A stretch of 64,000 nt of DNA, from contig BLLK01000046.1 of assembly GCA_021927905.1 (NCBI GenBank), positions 372,001-436,000 on the forward strand, given 5' to 3'. Below, one piece after another: positions 42,623 to 52,711 of the stretch. The notes below the pieces were generated by a model that was not told the origin of the DNA, made no database searches, and saw only the letters and a program-made list of their open reading frames with translations. Origin of the DNA: Chaetoceros tenuissimus (Eukaryota > Bacillariophyta > Thalassiosirophyceae > Chaetocerotales > Chaetocerotaceae). A program made the translations under genes and the position numbers. Positions within the stretch are counted from its first letter, which is position 1. Each line of letters begins with the position of its first letter.

Positions 42623-44323
42623 TTACTGCATTCTATCAATCAGCATCTGCTCCACTGTCGCTAACGCTGATCTAATATTTTGCCCTTTACCTTGGAATTT
42701 GCCTTTATTCCCACCACCTCGACCATTGAAAGTTTTTGCTACATCTTTGCCAATGCCATCCACAATAGATTCGTTCCCAATCAATAAAAATGTACCATCA
42801 TCAGCATCTTTTTCTCCTCCGAGCAGGAGGATAACTCGGTTTTCTCTGTCTACCCTTTCAAACACTTCATTTGCAATCATGGTAAGATAGCCCATGTCGA
42901 CATCACCAAGATCTACAATCGATAGAAAAATTCTATCCCCCATCTCCTTGAAAGAGGCAAGCACATCATTGGCTTGAAATTCACACAATTTATCATTGAG
43001 AGTTTTCACCTGCTGCTGTCGAACCTTTTTATCTTCAATCAATTGTTCTACACGTTCTGTTTGTTCTGTATCCATGCAACTCAACATAGCTGTAATTTGA
43101 GCTTGAGTTTGGAACATATCATTCATAATATTCATCAATCTTTTGCCTGCAGCAAAGTAAACTCGCATAATTGTGGGTTTAGTTCTTTCCATGCGAAAGA
43201 ACTTTACCATTTGCAATTGCCGCAAAGAAGGAACATGTGTTCCACAGCAAGTATTAAAGTCTACATTTTCTTCTTCTGGTGAACTCTTTCCAATCTCAAC
43301 GAGACGAATTACCCCTTTCAAGTTCTTTGGTAAAAGTCTGCTTCTTGCCTTTTCTTTCAAAATCGCAGCATCTGATTCATTTTCAGGATTGAGCCAAGTC
43401 GGAGTCATTGGAAGGTCCGCACGAATATAATTGTTTACAATTTCTTCAATAGATGCAAAAATGGTTGCTGCATCAGTCCCCTTTTCTTTCAACTCTTCAT
43501 CGGTTTCAGTTGTGAAATCAATATAGGAGTAATTACTCTTTTCTCCTAAACTAAATGTATGAGTATTGATGTTGAACTTTGCAAGTGCAACAGCGGAGCA
43601 AAGATGCTGAGCTGAGTGTTGAGTCATCAAGTCGTAACGACGATCCCACTCAATCTCCTGTTTGACGACTGTATTTGAATCTTGCAGAATTGCAATGACT
43701 TGTTCCAGTGCAGTATCTTTCGATGCATCTGATAATTAGCAGAATAATACACATGTCTGCTCAATGTTTTGAGCATCTGTAACCTGTAGTTGAATACTAT
43801 CCTCATCACGAGACAAAGTTACCAGACCATGGTCAGAAGGTTGACCGCCACCTTCTGGGAAGAACACAGAGTCTGACATGGCAATTGCAAATTCTTGCGG
43901 ACCAACTTTAGGACTAGATGCTTTGCCTTTTGATTTCTTCTTTCCTTTCCCTTTACTCGTCTCAAGGATTGGCTCTTTGTACAGTTCAAAGCCTACAATT
44001 TTTGCATCTTCAAGAATAGTTTTGAAGCTATCATGCTGACATGCAAGTTCTCCACATGATACTGTGTCTGAGTGGTTGATTGAAGATATCAACTTTGCCT
44101 GTGCTTCTTTTTTCGATAATGATTGACTTGTAGTCATGGTTGCCTCAGATGCAAAATGAAGAATGGATTGAGTTTGTCGAGTGACTGGACGTAGATGAGA
44201 TCTGTACAAAGTCCTTTCAAAATATCTAGAAAGATTGTAATGATGAAGTGCCCTTGGTGCGAAAGAAGATGAAGATGAAATGCAACTGAAAACTGTCCAA
44301 AGAGAAAGCCGATTCAAAATCAT
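42623..44323 (-). CDS. AlaX/AARSD1-type alanyl-tRNA editing protein, interrupted by an in-frame stop
   Basis: The frame runs from ATG 44323 to the stop at 42623 but contains an in-frame TAA at 43736-43738. The N-terminus has a signal peptide ending SSSS before FAPRAL, so plastid import is likely. A second ATG at residue 63 (MTTSQS) could give a cytosolic form. Editing-domain hallmarks are FFPEGGGQP at ~154-162, WDRRYDLMTQHSAQHL with the metal-binding HxxxH, and CCGTHV, the second half of the zinc site. Such proteins hydrolyse Ser or Gly mischarged to tRNA-Ala. The TAA could be removed by an intron ending at 43729 (69 nt from 43797 or 81 nt from 43809), or it may be a nonsense allele. See findings. 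Confidence 0.72.
43729..43752 (-). other. In-frame TAA within the editing-protein gene
   Basis: On the minus strand this segment starts GT and ends TATCAG and is 24 nt long, a multiple of three; it contains the TAA at 43736-43738. The same AG could also close longer frame-preserving introns with donors at 43797 (GTATTC, 69 nt) or 43809 (GTGATG, 81 nt). Those lengths match other introns in the window, but they would remove the coding-like VTDAQN segment. Confidence 0.5.
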
Positions 44324-44726
44324 GAGACAAAGGAACTGTTGATTATGATGAGATAGAGAGATGCTGCTAATGTCTCTATCGCGCCGGATTCTTTTTAAAG
44401 CAGGCAATCTGTAGAAAAATGTTATGGTACCGAGTTATTATCGTCGTCGTTGCGATTGTTCTTTTTTAGAGCGATGAGTACGTCTATAACAATGACGAGT
44501 TAGATTTATGACGTATGTTCAACTGGTATGTATAATACGTACATCACGTATGTATCGTTGCGTTGGCAGGTGTGCAGTGTAAAAAGTGGTTGGAAAAGAG
44601 AAAAGAACCCTCACTGATGAAACTCTATTCCAAGCACATGTCAGATCTCAGTTATTATTCTCAAGAGTAATATCTATATACGTATAAGAAATTCTTTCCT
44701 TCAAGAGAAATCTAGTGACACATAAA
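44324..44726. other. Divergent promoter region
   Basis: This 403-bp region lies between the editing-protein gene and the rhodanese gene. It has several TACGT-type motifs (TATGACGTATG near 44507, TACGTACATCACGTATG near 44537) but no element I can assign. Confidence 0.35.
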
Positions 44727-45356
44727 ATGGGAGCCGAAATGGATCAAACGATGACACTCAAAACAAACAAGGAAAGATGTGCTGAAATGTCAGCAGGCTA
44801 CCATTCAAACTTTCCCATTGAAACATTGACTTCTGCAGAATATTTACAAAATATTGAAAATGGAGCTGTAGAATACACGCTGATTGATGTTAGGTCTCCA
44901 GCAGAGCAAAAGATTTCAATGATTCCAAATGCAATCACACTAAAAGATTTTGAATCCGATTTCAAACGAGATCCGACACAATGGATTGGAAAAAGTGACG
45001 ATGAAACTCCACTTAAAACAGTAGTTACATATTGTACAATAGGATATAGATCAGGAGTAGAGGCACAGAGGATAAAAAGTCAATATCATATTCCCAACGT
45101 GAAAAATCTAGATGGTATCGTTTGTTATACTCATGTATGCTCAGAAATAATGAACAATAATGGTGAAAAGTTCGTTGAATTAATTGAGCCAAGGTCAAAG
45201 CAAAAAACTTCCAAGGTTCATGTATTTGGATCATCTTGGAATTACGCTAGTAAAGAGTTCACAACTGTCTGGTTTTCAAAACTAGACATGGCTGCGAGAG
45301 GAATAATTGTAATGTTGAAATCTTTCAGGGTAAAGGTGTGCAGTTGTTGTCATTGA
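44727..45356 (+). CDS. Rhodanese-domain protein
   Basis: The protein is 209 aa from ATG 44727; the frame opens four codons earlier with GTG. The rhodanese domain covers residues ~30-135, with YTLIDVRSPAEQKISMIPNA and the active-site loop CTIGYRSG. The loop fits C-x4-R-S, with a catalytic Cys that would carry a persulfide. NLDGIVCYTHVC follows. The C-terminal extension VHVFGSSWNYASKEFTTVWFS resembles that of sulfurtransferases that transfer sulfane sulfur. No targeting sequence is visible, so it is probably cytosolic. An intron close to the C-terminus (TTTCAG at ~45328) is possible and would change the last residues. Confidence 0.8.
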   Translation: MGAEMDQTMTLKTNKERCAEMSAGYHSNFPIETLTSAEYLQNIENGAVEYTLIDVRSPAEQKISMIPNAITLKDFESDFKRDPTQWIGKSDDETPLKTVVTYCTIGYRSGVEAQRIKSQYHIPNVKNLDGIVCYTHVCSEIMNNNGEKFVELIEPRSKQKTSKVHVFGSSWNYASKEFTTVWFSKLDMAARGIIVMLKSFRVKVCSCCH

Positions 45357-45476
45357 TGAGAGAGGACTATGTGGAAGATGTATAAAGGAATATATGTAAA
45401 ACAATAATGAGATTAAATATTGCAAGTAATTATGGCTTGGCCCTCTGTAGGGAATTCAATTGCATTGCCATGTGTG

Positions 45477-46196
45477 CTATATCCACCATGGCTTCTCCCC
45501 AGAGCGAAAATCATCTTCAATCCAAGGTTCTAGCAAAACTTTTCCTGTTTCTTCTTCTGTTGTCACCTTCGCAAGCTTCAAAGAACTGGGTGCTGGTCCC
45601 CTCAATACACTTCCCTTTGCATCGTAGATACTGCCATGACAAGGGCAAATAAATTTCTGTTGATTCTCATCCCAAGGAACTATACAACCTAAATGAGAGC
45701 ATTCTGCATTCAGAGCAAAATTCTCCAACGAAACTCCATCCTTGGAAAGTAGTAGATATGTAGGATCTCCTTTTAATCCTTGTACCATGACTCTTTCATT
45801 ACTTTTATGCTTTTGAACAAATGCATCGTAATAAATTGGAGACCCCGTAATATCAGTTGCAATCTTTGGTTTTGGTCCCTCTTTGGCTGGAACTCCAAAA
45901 AGTGCAGAAGACGATGATGGAAACAAAACTGAAGCCATAGGAAAGCTCGAAGTAAGGAGTATATCACGGAGAAAATTTCTGCGGTCATTGAGTGTGTCGT
46001 TCTGACCCGACATCATCAAAGTACTCTTGCCATACATCATTTTTTTTCTCTCGGAATTCGTTTGCAAGCTGAATCTAGTATGTATCGTAGAACTTGCACC
46101 TTTATCTCTCTGTTGGGTTGTGAATGCGTCAACATTGTTGTTGCAAGCAAACAAGAGCAAGGTCATAACAAGTATCGACTTTTTTACTGAATACAT
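45477..46196 (-). CDS. petC: Cytochrome b6f Rieske iron-sulfur protein, plastid precursor
   Basis: This is a 239-aa single exon from ATG 46196. Residues 1-24 are a signal peptide ending NNNVDA, followed by FTTQQR, an ASAF-type bipartite plastid signal. DRRNFLRDILLTSS at ~71-84 is a twin-arginine thylakoid signal and membrane anchor. The Rieske domain contains CSHLGC (166-171) and CPCHG (184-188). C166/H168 and C184/H187 ligate the 2Fe-2S cluster, and C171 and C186 form the disulfide. The protein carries electrons from plastoquinol to cytochrome f in photosynthesis. It ends EPWIEDDFRSGEKPWWI, typical of algal PetC. Convergent with the rhodanese gene. Confidence 0.96.
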   Translation of the reverse strand: MYSVKKSILVMTLLLFACNNNVDAFTTQQRDKGASSTIHTRFSLQTNSERKKMMYGKSTLMMSGQNDTLNDRRNFLRDILLTSSFPMASVLFPSSSSALFGVPAKEGPKPKIATDITGSPIYYDAFVQKHKSNERVMVQGLKGDPTYLLLSKDGVSLENFALNAECSHLGCIVPWDENQQKFICPCHGSIYDAKGSVLRGPAPSSLKLAKVTTEEETGKVLLEPWIEDDFRSGEKPWWI

Positions 46197-46911
46197 GAAG
46201 ATTACAAAAGTCAAGAACGATCCAGAGAAAGAAAAAGATTGAAACGTTACCAATACCCAATACAAAGACTGACTAGAATTTCAAAAATACGAGAAGTGGA
46301 AATAGTGAATACGTAGTATTCCTCGCAGATAGATACAGAATAGACTAAGGTATATGATGAATGGATGAATGGATGAAAGATGTGAAAGGTGAAAGGGAGA
46401 GTGTGTTGAGTGTTGTTGCGGAAAGTCGATGCATGATGTGGCATGTCTCGTCATTGTTATTTCTATTTAGCTACATGCCATAGCTGAGTAAAGGATGACC
46501 ATAGCACCCCCATTATATTTCAAAAACAATGACAGCACCATTCTGACCAGATCCAACAAGGTGGTTCCAATCTATCTATCACAGCCATCATAGGATATGT
46601 ACATAAAGCAAAAGGGAGGCGAAGCTCTGTGGGAGACAAAGAATTGTTCGTATCAAACAAAATCTAATTACTTCCATCTAAGGCTTCTTTCTACGTTCTA
46701 GTAGTCAAGCGTAGCAGGATTAAAATTCGTAAAGTTTTATTATTAAATTTTACAAAAGGTCTAAACAAATATAATAAAATATTGATGGGAATAGCATGAT
46801 ATATTTGGTTTGCTTAAAACAGCACACGCGAATAATACGGGCAAGCAACCTATTCATGAATTGAAAGTAGCCATTTTTGAAAAGGCTTCATTCAAGACAA
46901 GTTCGTTTCTC
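46197..46911. other. Intergenic: petC promoter and silaffin-like 3' region
   Basis: This 715-bp region lies between two minus-strand genes and should contain the petC promoter and the 3' UTR of the silaffin-like gene. A short GAATG repeat is near 46360. I saw no RNA gene or other element. Confidence 0.35.
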
Positions 46912-48207
46912 TTACTCGTCAGATGATCCCTTTCCTTTGGAGCTAGAAGATTCCTTGGAGGAGCTAGATCCCTTTCCTTTGCTGGAAGACTTTGGACTCT
47001 TGGAAGACTTTGGACTCTTGGAAGACTTGGATCCCTTTCCTTTGGAAGAACTAGATCCCTTTCCTTTGGAAGAACTAGATCCCTTTCCCTTGCTGGAACT
47101 CTTCGGACTCTTGCTTGACTTTGGAGACTTGGAAGATTTCATTCCCTTTCCTTTGGAGCTGGAGGATCCCTTGGAAGAGCTAGATCCCTTGGAAGATGAT
47201 TCCTCTAGTCGTCGTCTTTCATCGTCAGATGATCCCTTTCCTTTGGAGCTAGAAGATCCCTTGGAAGAACTAGATCCCTTTCCTTTGCTGGAAGACTTTG
47301 GACTCTTGGAAGACTTTGGACTCTTGGAAGACTTGGATCCCTTTCCTTTGGAAGAACTAGATCCCTTGGAGCTAGATGATCCCTTGGAGGAGCTCTTCGG
47401 ACTCTTGCTTGACTTTGGAGACTTGGAAGATTTCATTCCCTTTCCTTTGGAGCTGGAGGATCCCTTGGAGGAGCTGGATCCCTTTGAGGAGCTAGATCCC
47501 TTGGAAGATGATTCCTCTAGGCGTCTTCTTTCTTCATCATCGGATGATCCCTTTCCCTTGGAGCTAGAAGATCCCTTGGAAGAACTAGATCCCTTTCCTT
47601 TGGAGCTAGAAGATCCCTTGCTAGGACTCTTGCTTGACTTTGGACTCTTGGAAGACTTGGATCCCTTAGAAGAACTAGATCCCTTAGAGCTAGAAGATCC
47701 CTTCGATGAGCTAGATCCCTTGGAGGAGCTCTTCGGACTCTTGCTTGACTTTGGAGACTTGGAAGATTTCATTCCCTTTCCTTTGGAGCTGGAGGATCCC
47801 TTAGAAGAACTAGATCCCTTTGAGGAGCTAGATCCCTTGGAAACTGAGTCTTCTTCTAGTCGCCGTCTTTCTTCAACATCGGATGATCCTTTTCCTTTCG
47901 AGCTAGAAGATCCCTTGGAGGAGCTAGATCCCTTTCCTTTGCTGGAAGACTTTGGACTCTTGGAAGACTTGGATCCCTTTGACTTTGAGCTCTTCGGACT
48001 CTTGCTTGACTTTGGAGACTTGGAAGATTTCATTCCCTTTCCTTTGGAGCTGGAGGATCCCTTGGAAGAACTAGATCCTTTAGAAGAGCTAGATCCCTTT
48101 GAGGAAGAAAGCTGTCGAAGACCATGTTCAGCAGATACTGGTGTAGAGATTGCAAGCAATGCAAGAATTGCTGCAAGGAGCAAAGCGATAGTTCGAGTTA
48201 TCTTCAT
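46912..48207 (-). CDS. Silaffin-like biosilica polyprotein with pentalysine-type clusters
   Basis: This is a 431-aa single exon. Residues 1-26 are a signal peptide ending STPVSA, followed by EHGLRQL, an RxL-type propeptide site. The rest is almost only Ser, Lys, Gly and Pro. It forms four ~80-105-residue units (about 34-113, 120-226, 233-330, 337-431), each ending in an acidic GKGSSD-D/E patch. The first three are each followed by RRRLEE (114-119, 227-232, 331-336). Each unit has SSSSKG repeats plus blocks of the MKSSKSPKSSKSPK type. Lysines there are spaced every third residue, matching the pentalysine clusters that target silaffins to biosilica in Thalassiosira. Silaffins carry polyamine-modified Lys and phospho-Ser and promote silica formation. 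Function here is inferred. Confidence 0.85.
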   Translation of the reverse strand: MKITRTIALLLAAILALLAISTPVSAEHGLRQLSSSKGSSSSKGSSSSKGSSSSKGKGMKSSKSPKSSKSPKSSKSKGSKSSKSPKSSSKGKGSSSSKGSSSSKGKGSSDVEERRRLEEDSVSKGSSSSKGSSSSKGSSSSKGKGMKSSKSPKSSKSPKSSSKGSSSSKGSSSSKGSSSSKGSKSSKSPKSSKSPSKGSSSSKGKGSSSSKGSSSSKGKGSSDDEERRRLEESSSKGSSSSKGSSSSKGSSSSKGKGMKSSKSPKSSKSPKSSSKGSSSSKGSSSSKGKGSKSSKSPKSSKSPKSSSKGKGSSSSKGSSSSKGKGSSDDERRRLEESSSKGSSSSKGSSSSKGKGMKSSKSPKSSKSPKSSSKGKGSSSSKGKGSSSSKGKGSKSSKSPKSSKSPKSSSKGKGSSSSKESSSSKGKGSSDE

Positions 48208-49539
48208 TGTATTAAATGTATATGGTAGTGAAGAAGATGCAGTATCTTTTCTCGACTATGAATAATTTATGAGCAGTTGTGTTGTTTGTGTGAAAAGAAA
48301 TTCCGTTTGTGCAACAATAGAAAAATGATCGTTATGTACATCTTCATCTGTCTGGAACAAACTGAAAAGTCACACTCACTCCTGTTTGACTGCCTAAATT
48401 TCTACTCGTTTAGCCAATGACTGCCGTCAAAATTGGCTTTTAGGTTGTTCCGTCCATGACTCAATCATTACTTTCTTGAGTCGTGCGCAAATTTGCTGTT
48501 TTTTCGCCGCCCTCCACCGAGGAATTGCTTTCCTAAAAATTCGTTAGGAAAAGAAAATATCGTTACCTTTTGTGTGCAATACTCATTAGGATACCGCCCT
48601 ACGTGTATTTCTTTCGTTGAAAGGAAACTACAGATAGTTCAGTCTATACATACATGTTAATAGTTTATATATATGGAGTAAGAAGAATGAAGAATACTAA
48701 ACATTTAAAGCCATGAATTTGTAATTTTCTTGTCATCTGTCTATTTCAGGAGGAGAGATGGAAACTTGCGAAAATAGAACGACGAAGAGAAAGAAACGAA
48801 TATGTTAGGCTGGCATGGATCATTTTGTTTTGTAGATATGTCTCCTGCTATTTTGTGGCAGCAAGAAACATGTGATTGAAGATGGACACTTCCGTTTACA
48901 ACTCAATATTCCTTTGAAAACTATTTCTGGAAGAATTATACAAAGAGGTTCTAATATCAACATGACGTTCGCATTGATTGTAATATACTCCTAAGTTCTA
49001 CAATACAAATAGAGTTTTAAAGTGATGTCAAAAGCAGTAATGAAGGAATACATTACAAAAGGCAGCAACAGCCAGAATTGTGATGTTGAATGAGAATGCA
49101 ATTTCATATTCTCCAGCAGGTCTCCAGCACCATTTTTATTTTCACAAAAGCAATTCATAATTAGAAATTTGTTTTGTTCGTTTACTAAAATATCATTTAG
49201 ATTATTGTGTAGTTTAGCAAATACATAGATAGATAGATACTACAACAATGCTTCATTTCGTTGACCTTCGTGTTTTCTTCTGATATTTTTCTCCATACTT
49301 GCAAAACTATTTTTCTGCGACTTTTTATAGTAAAATTCAAATTTCAACGATTTTTCTTCTCACAGAAGGCAACACTACTACTGTACAAACTACGAAACAA
49401 CAACACTGCATCACCAGTAGTCACTAGCTAGCATCCTTACTAATAATAGAAAGAGGAAACTAGAACCTATTAGTAGTATCTATCTTCAAATTCAAAGTGG
49501 AAACTGAGTTGAACTTCTTCAAGTCATTCATTCGTAAAC
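48208..49539. other. Intergenic: promoter side of silaffin-like gene
   Basis: This 1.3-kb stretch lies between the divergent silaffin-like gene and the following acidic protein gene. It includes TGACTCA (AP-1/bZIP-like) at ~48457 and a short (ATAG)n microsatellite at ~49225-49239. I found no coding relic or RNA gene. Confidence 0.35.
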
Positions 49540-52500
49540 ATGACATCCTCTTATCAAAGCAATCACGATGAATTGTTCCATAGACTTGATGATCAAATGC
49601 GATCCTACAGAAAGACAATCACACAGCCAAATAATTACTCAAACAAGAAAGTAGTTTCAAAAGCAGAAATCAAGCAAGCATCTCAATTCCTGCATACCCA
49701 ACATGACCGTCTTTCCAACATTGAGTCTTCCTTTCCTCAACTCGTAGATCTATTGCTGGAAAAGGATCAGGACAAACTCTCCCTCAGTGCATTAAGTAAT
49801 CAAATGAGACATTTACATTCTCTACACGCTAAACAAATATTACACATTGAATCACTGCTCGTGACTCAATTCGGCTATCAGAATTCATATCTCAAGGAAG
49901 ACGCCAACACTGCTTCTGTCATTCAGCAGCAGCAAAAGACCAAATTGAATCAAATGTTGCTACAGACTAGAACTAGAAATGAAGAGATTTACTTTGAACA
50001 GGATATAGTAGGTGGTCCCCTGTCGAGATTATCAGAGGCGACTTATGAGACCGATGCTACGGTTACTCCCATGAGCATGAGTTTGAACAGTGTAGGATTG
50101 AGTTTAAGTGGGAATCCATATTCGGGTAGTAGAAGGAAACGAACTCCTGGTGGCTCATTTATCTCGATAAGAGAGCATGATGATGAGAATCTACATGGTG
50201 GTGGGATGAAATTGGAACAGGAATTGGATATGGAAACGGAAGAACGTGGTTCGCCTCCTAAATCTTCATTTCAAAAGGATGATTTGCCAAAAACTCCTAA
50301 TTTGAAGGAGTTGCAATTAAGGTATGTGAATTTGTTGATTCGTGGCTTTTTTACAAATAATATTTACTCAATCTTTGTTTAGTGATGCTACTCTTAGCTT
50401 CCTTGAAAAGAGCTCTCCACCTTCATCTGTATCAGATAGTCTTGTCGATAGTATGGAAAACGATGAGAATGACGACAAAGTTTCAGAAGATGGGTCCTTT
50501 CATCCTTCACTTGATGACAGTTTTGATTTGGATGAAATACGTGAAGCATGTGAGTCCATGTGTCAGTATGATAATGATGATGTCGCAGAGGACAAGGAGC
50601 CGATTGGTGAACAACAATCTAATACTCCTAAAGAAGAGAGAACTGGAAGTATTGAAAATATTATTGACTATCCTCAAAACGAACAATCTGAAGACTACTC
50701 GTATGAGAGTGAAGAAAGCGAAGATGATTTTGATGATGAAGACGAGACTACACTTTCCATCACTTCCACTGTTGTGAGAGATGTAAATAGAGTACGACAA
50801 GAGCTCAATCTTACCAATGATGATTCTCAAGAATGTCCAAATTGGAGCGAAAGCCGTATTGAAGAAAAAGATTCTTATAATACCAATGAGAATGAAAAAA
50901 AGAATCTTGATCAAACCATTATTCCTAGTATCATTGTGGAGACATCTACTGTGAAGGATCTGGACAAAGCTTTTGTGGATAGCATGAAAGAAGATGAGAA
51001 CAAACATGAAAATTCCAATCCTATTGACTGCTCCATAACAAGAATCCAAGTAGGAAATGAGAGGTCTGATACCTCAGTATCTATTCATGATGTCCAAGGA
51101 ATGTCTACAGTTGACTTTGCTGATGAAGGGAGTGAGACTGAAAGTGAAGAGAGTTTCTACTCTGTTGGAACTGACTCTGAGCATTCACCACGTAGTACAA
51201 TTGACACTTCCTTGTATTTGCGATCTCCGAATCATTTAGAAGAAGTTGATGACAAGTATGAAGGTGATGATGAGGTAGAATCAGATAATGAAAAAGGAGC
51301 TGATTGTTCAATGGGTAGCGATGCTAAAATTGAGGCTAGTGGACCAAGAAATTCGCTCGAAGCTGAAGCATCCATGTCTCCACTCGATCGATTTCAGGTG
51401 CAAATACTTAGCGGAGGAACTGAATGCAAAGTCACTCCTATTGGGGGCGATATAATGAAAGCTTCCAACTCACCAATAGTCCAAGTTACTTCACCAGTTC
51501 TCCCATCCAGTGTGTCCAGTAGAGAGAAGAGGAAGCAGCAGGCTGTAAGAAAAAGCGAAGCTTCTGAAGATGACTCCGAAAGTATTCTTTTCAAAAGAAA
51601 TGAGGAGGTGCCTTCGTCGTCTTTCGAGGATGAGGCTGCACCATCTGCTTCCTTTCAATCTCCTGAGGTGAAAAGGTCTTCAGACCAAGTCGGAGAGATG
51701 AAGAGAGACATGAGTTTACAAGATGAAGCATCTATTGCTGAATCAACTCAAACTGATTTGAAATCCTTTGTTTCTTCTCACACCTCTTTTGATGAGGAAG
51801 ATGAAAATGAAACAGAATCAATTCTCACATCTAGAGCTTCGTCCACTCGAAAAAGTTTGCTTGAATCTAACATTAGTGTTGAAAATAGTAAGGATAGAGG
51901 CTTCTTTGAAAATACTCTTGAAAATACAGTGATTCCTGAGGAGACCTCAATACAAAATCAGGCTTTGGGCAGTCAATTGAGCATTAGTCGAGCGTCAATA
52001 GACAGAGCTAGTGAAAAGCTTGGAAGAGATTCTTCACTTTCAAAAAGACTTTCTCAAGGCCAAGAATCAAGTCCTTTACAGAAATCGACACAAATTTCGA
52101 GCACTCCCATCACTGGTGAAACACCAAAGGCAAGTGCTGCAATAAAATCGATTATGTCAAGAACACCTCGTGCTGCAGCCTTCATCGAAAAACATATGGG
52201 GGAGGAGGACAAAGGCCGACTTATTGAGGTCCTACAAAAAGCTACTTCTTCGGTAAAGTCAGAAAGAAGACGAAGATCTTCAACTCGTAACACAGGTGCA
52301 ATGATGAACTTAGACTCGGACTTTGCATCGGAATCACCTAGAAAGTCTAATGCGAATGAAAAGAGTTTTGCTAGTACATTACCTGAAGATGATGACCGGC
52401 TCATTAATCCAGTTTCACTCCAAGAATATGAATCGGCAGCTCCGATTATTAGAAAACTGATCTCATGCGATGATTTAAATCGAGGAATCATTGCTCTCAA

Positions 52501-52711
52501 CAATTGGCTCATCTCACAGGGAGATGATGTACCGTCATCCTTTGCTGAGAGTACCGCAGTGGACATTCTAGGTAAAACTTTTGAGAAAAAGCAAGTGAAG
52601 AGAATTTTCCCATGTTTGTGCTCGTTACATCGCATGATGATTATACGCAAGAAGAATGGCAGTAATGACAAATCTGAGATGCATTACGTCATTTACAAAG
52701 AGAAGAAGTAG
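49540..52711 (+). CDS. Large acidic protein, possible SKA-like kinetochore component
   Basis: Two exons are inferred: 49540-50321 and 50383-52711 (61-nt intron, GTATGT to TTTAG), giving 1036 aa. The N-terminus (residues ~1-150) is helical/coiled-coil (DELFHRLDDQMRSYRKTI, MRHLHSLHAKQILHIESLL). The centre (~250-880) is a long acidic, Ser/Thr-rich disordered stretch with many S/T-P sites. The C-terminal ~105 residues are globular: LQEYESAAPIIRKLISCDDL, LNRGIIALNNWL, KRIFPCLCSLHRMMIIRK and MHYVIYKE. Coiled coil plus a winged-helix-like end with this spacing is reminiscent of the microtubule-binding domain of SKA1/SKA3. I regard that as a suggestion only. Otherwise unknown. Confidence 0.75.

Noticed and set aside
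46877-48265. A 462-codon open frame on the plus strand covering the silaffin-like gene
   Set aside because: It is the antisense reading of the same SKG-rich repeats (giving EELDPFPLE-type repeats). It has no signal peptide or ATG context of its own, and the minus-strand product has a signal peptide and processing sites. Its openness follows from repeat composition.
50382-51049. Other-frame ORFs of 131-180 codons within the acidic SKA-like gene
   Set aside because: They are shadows of the long coding frame, created by its GAA/GAT-rich codons.
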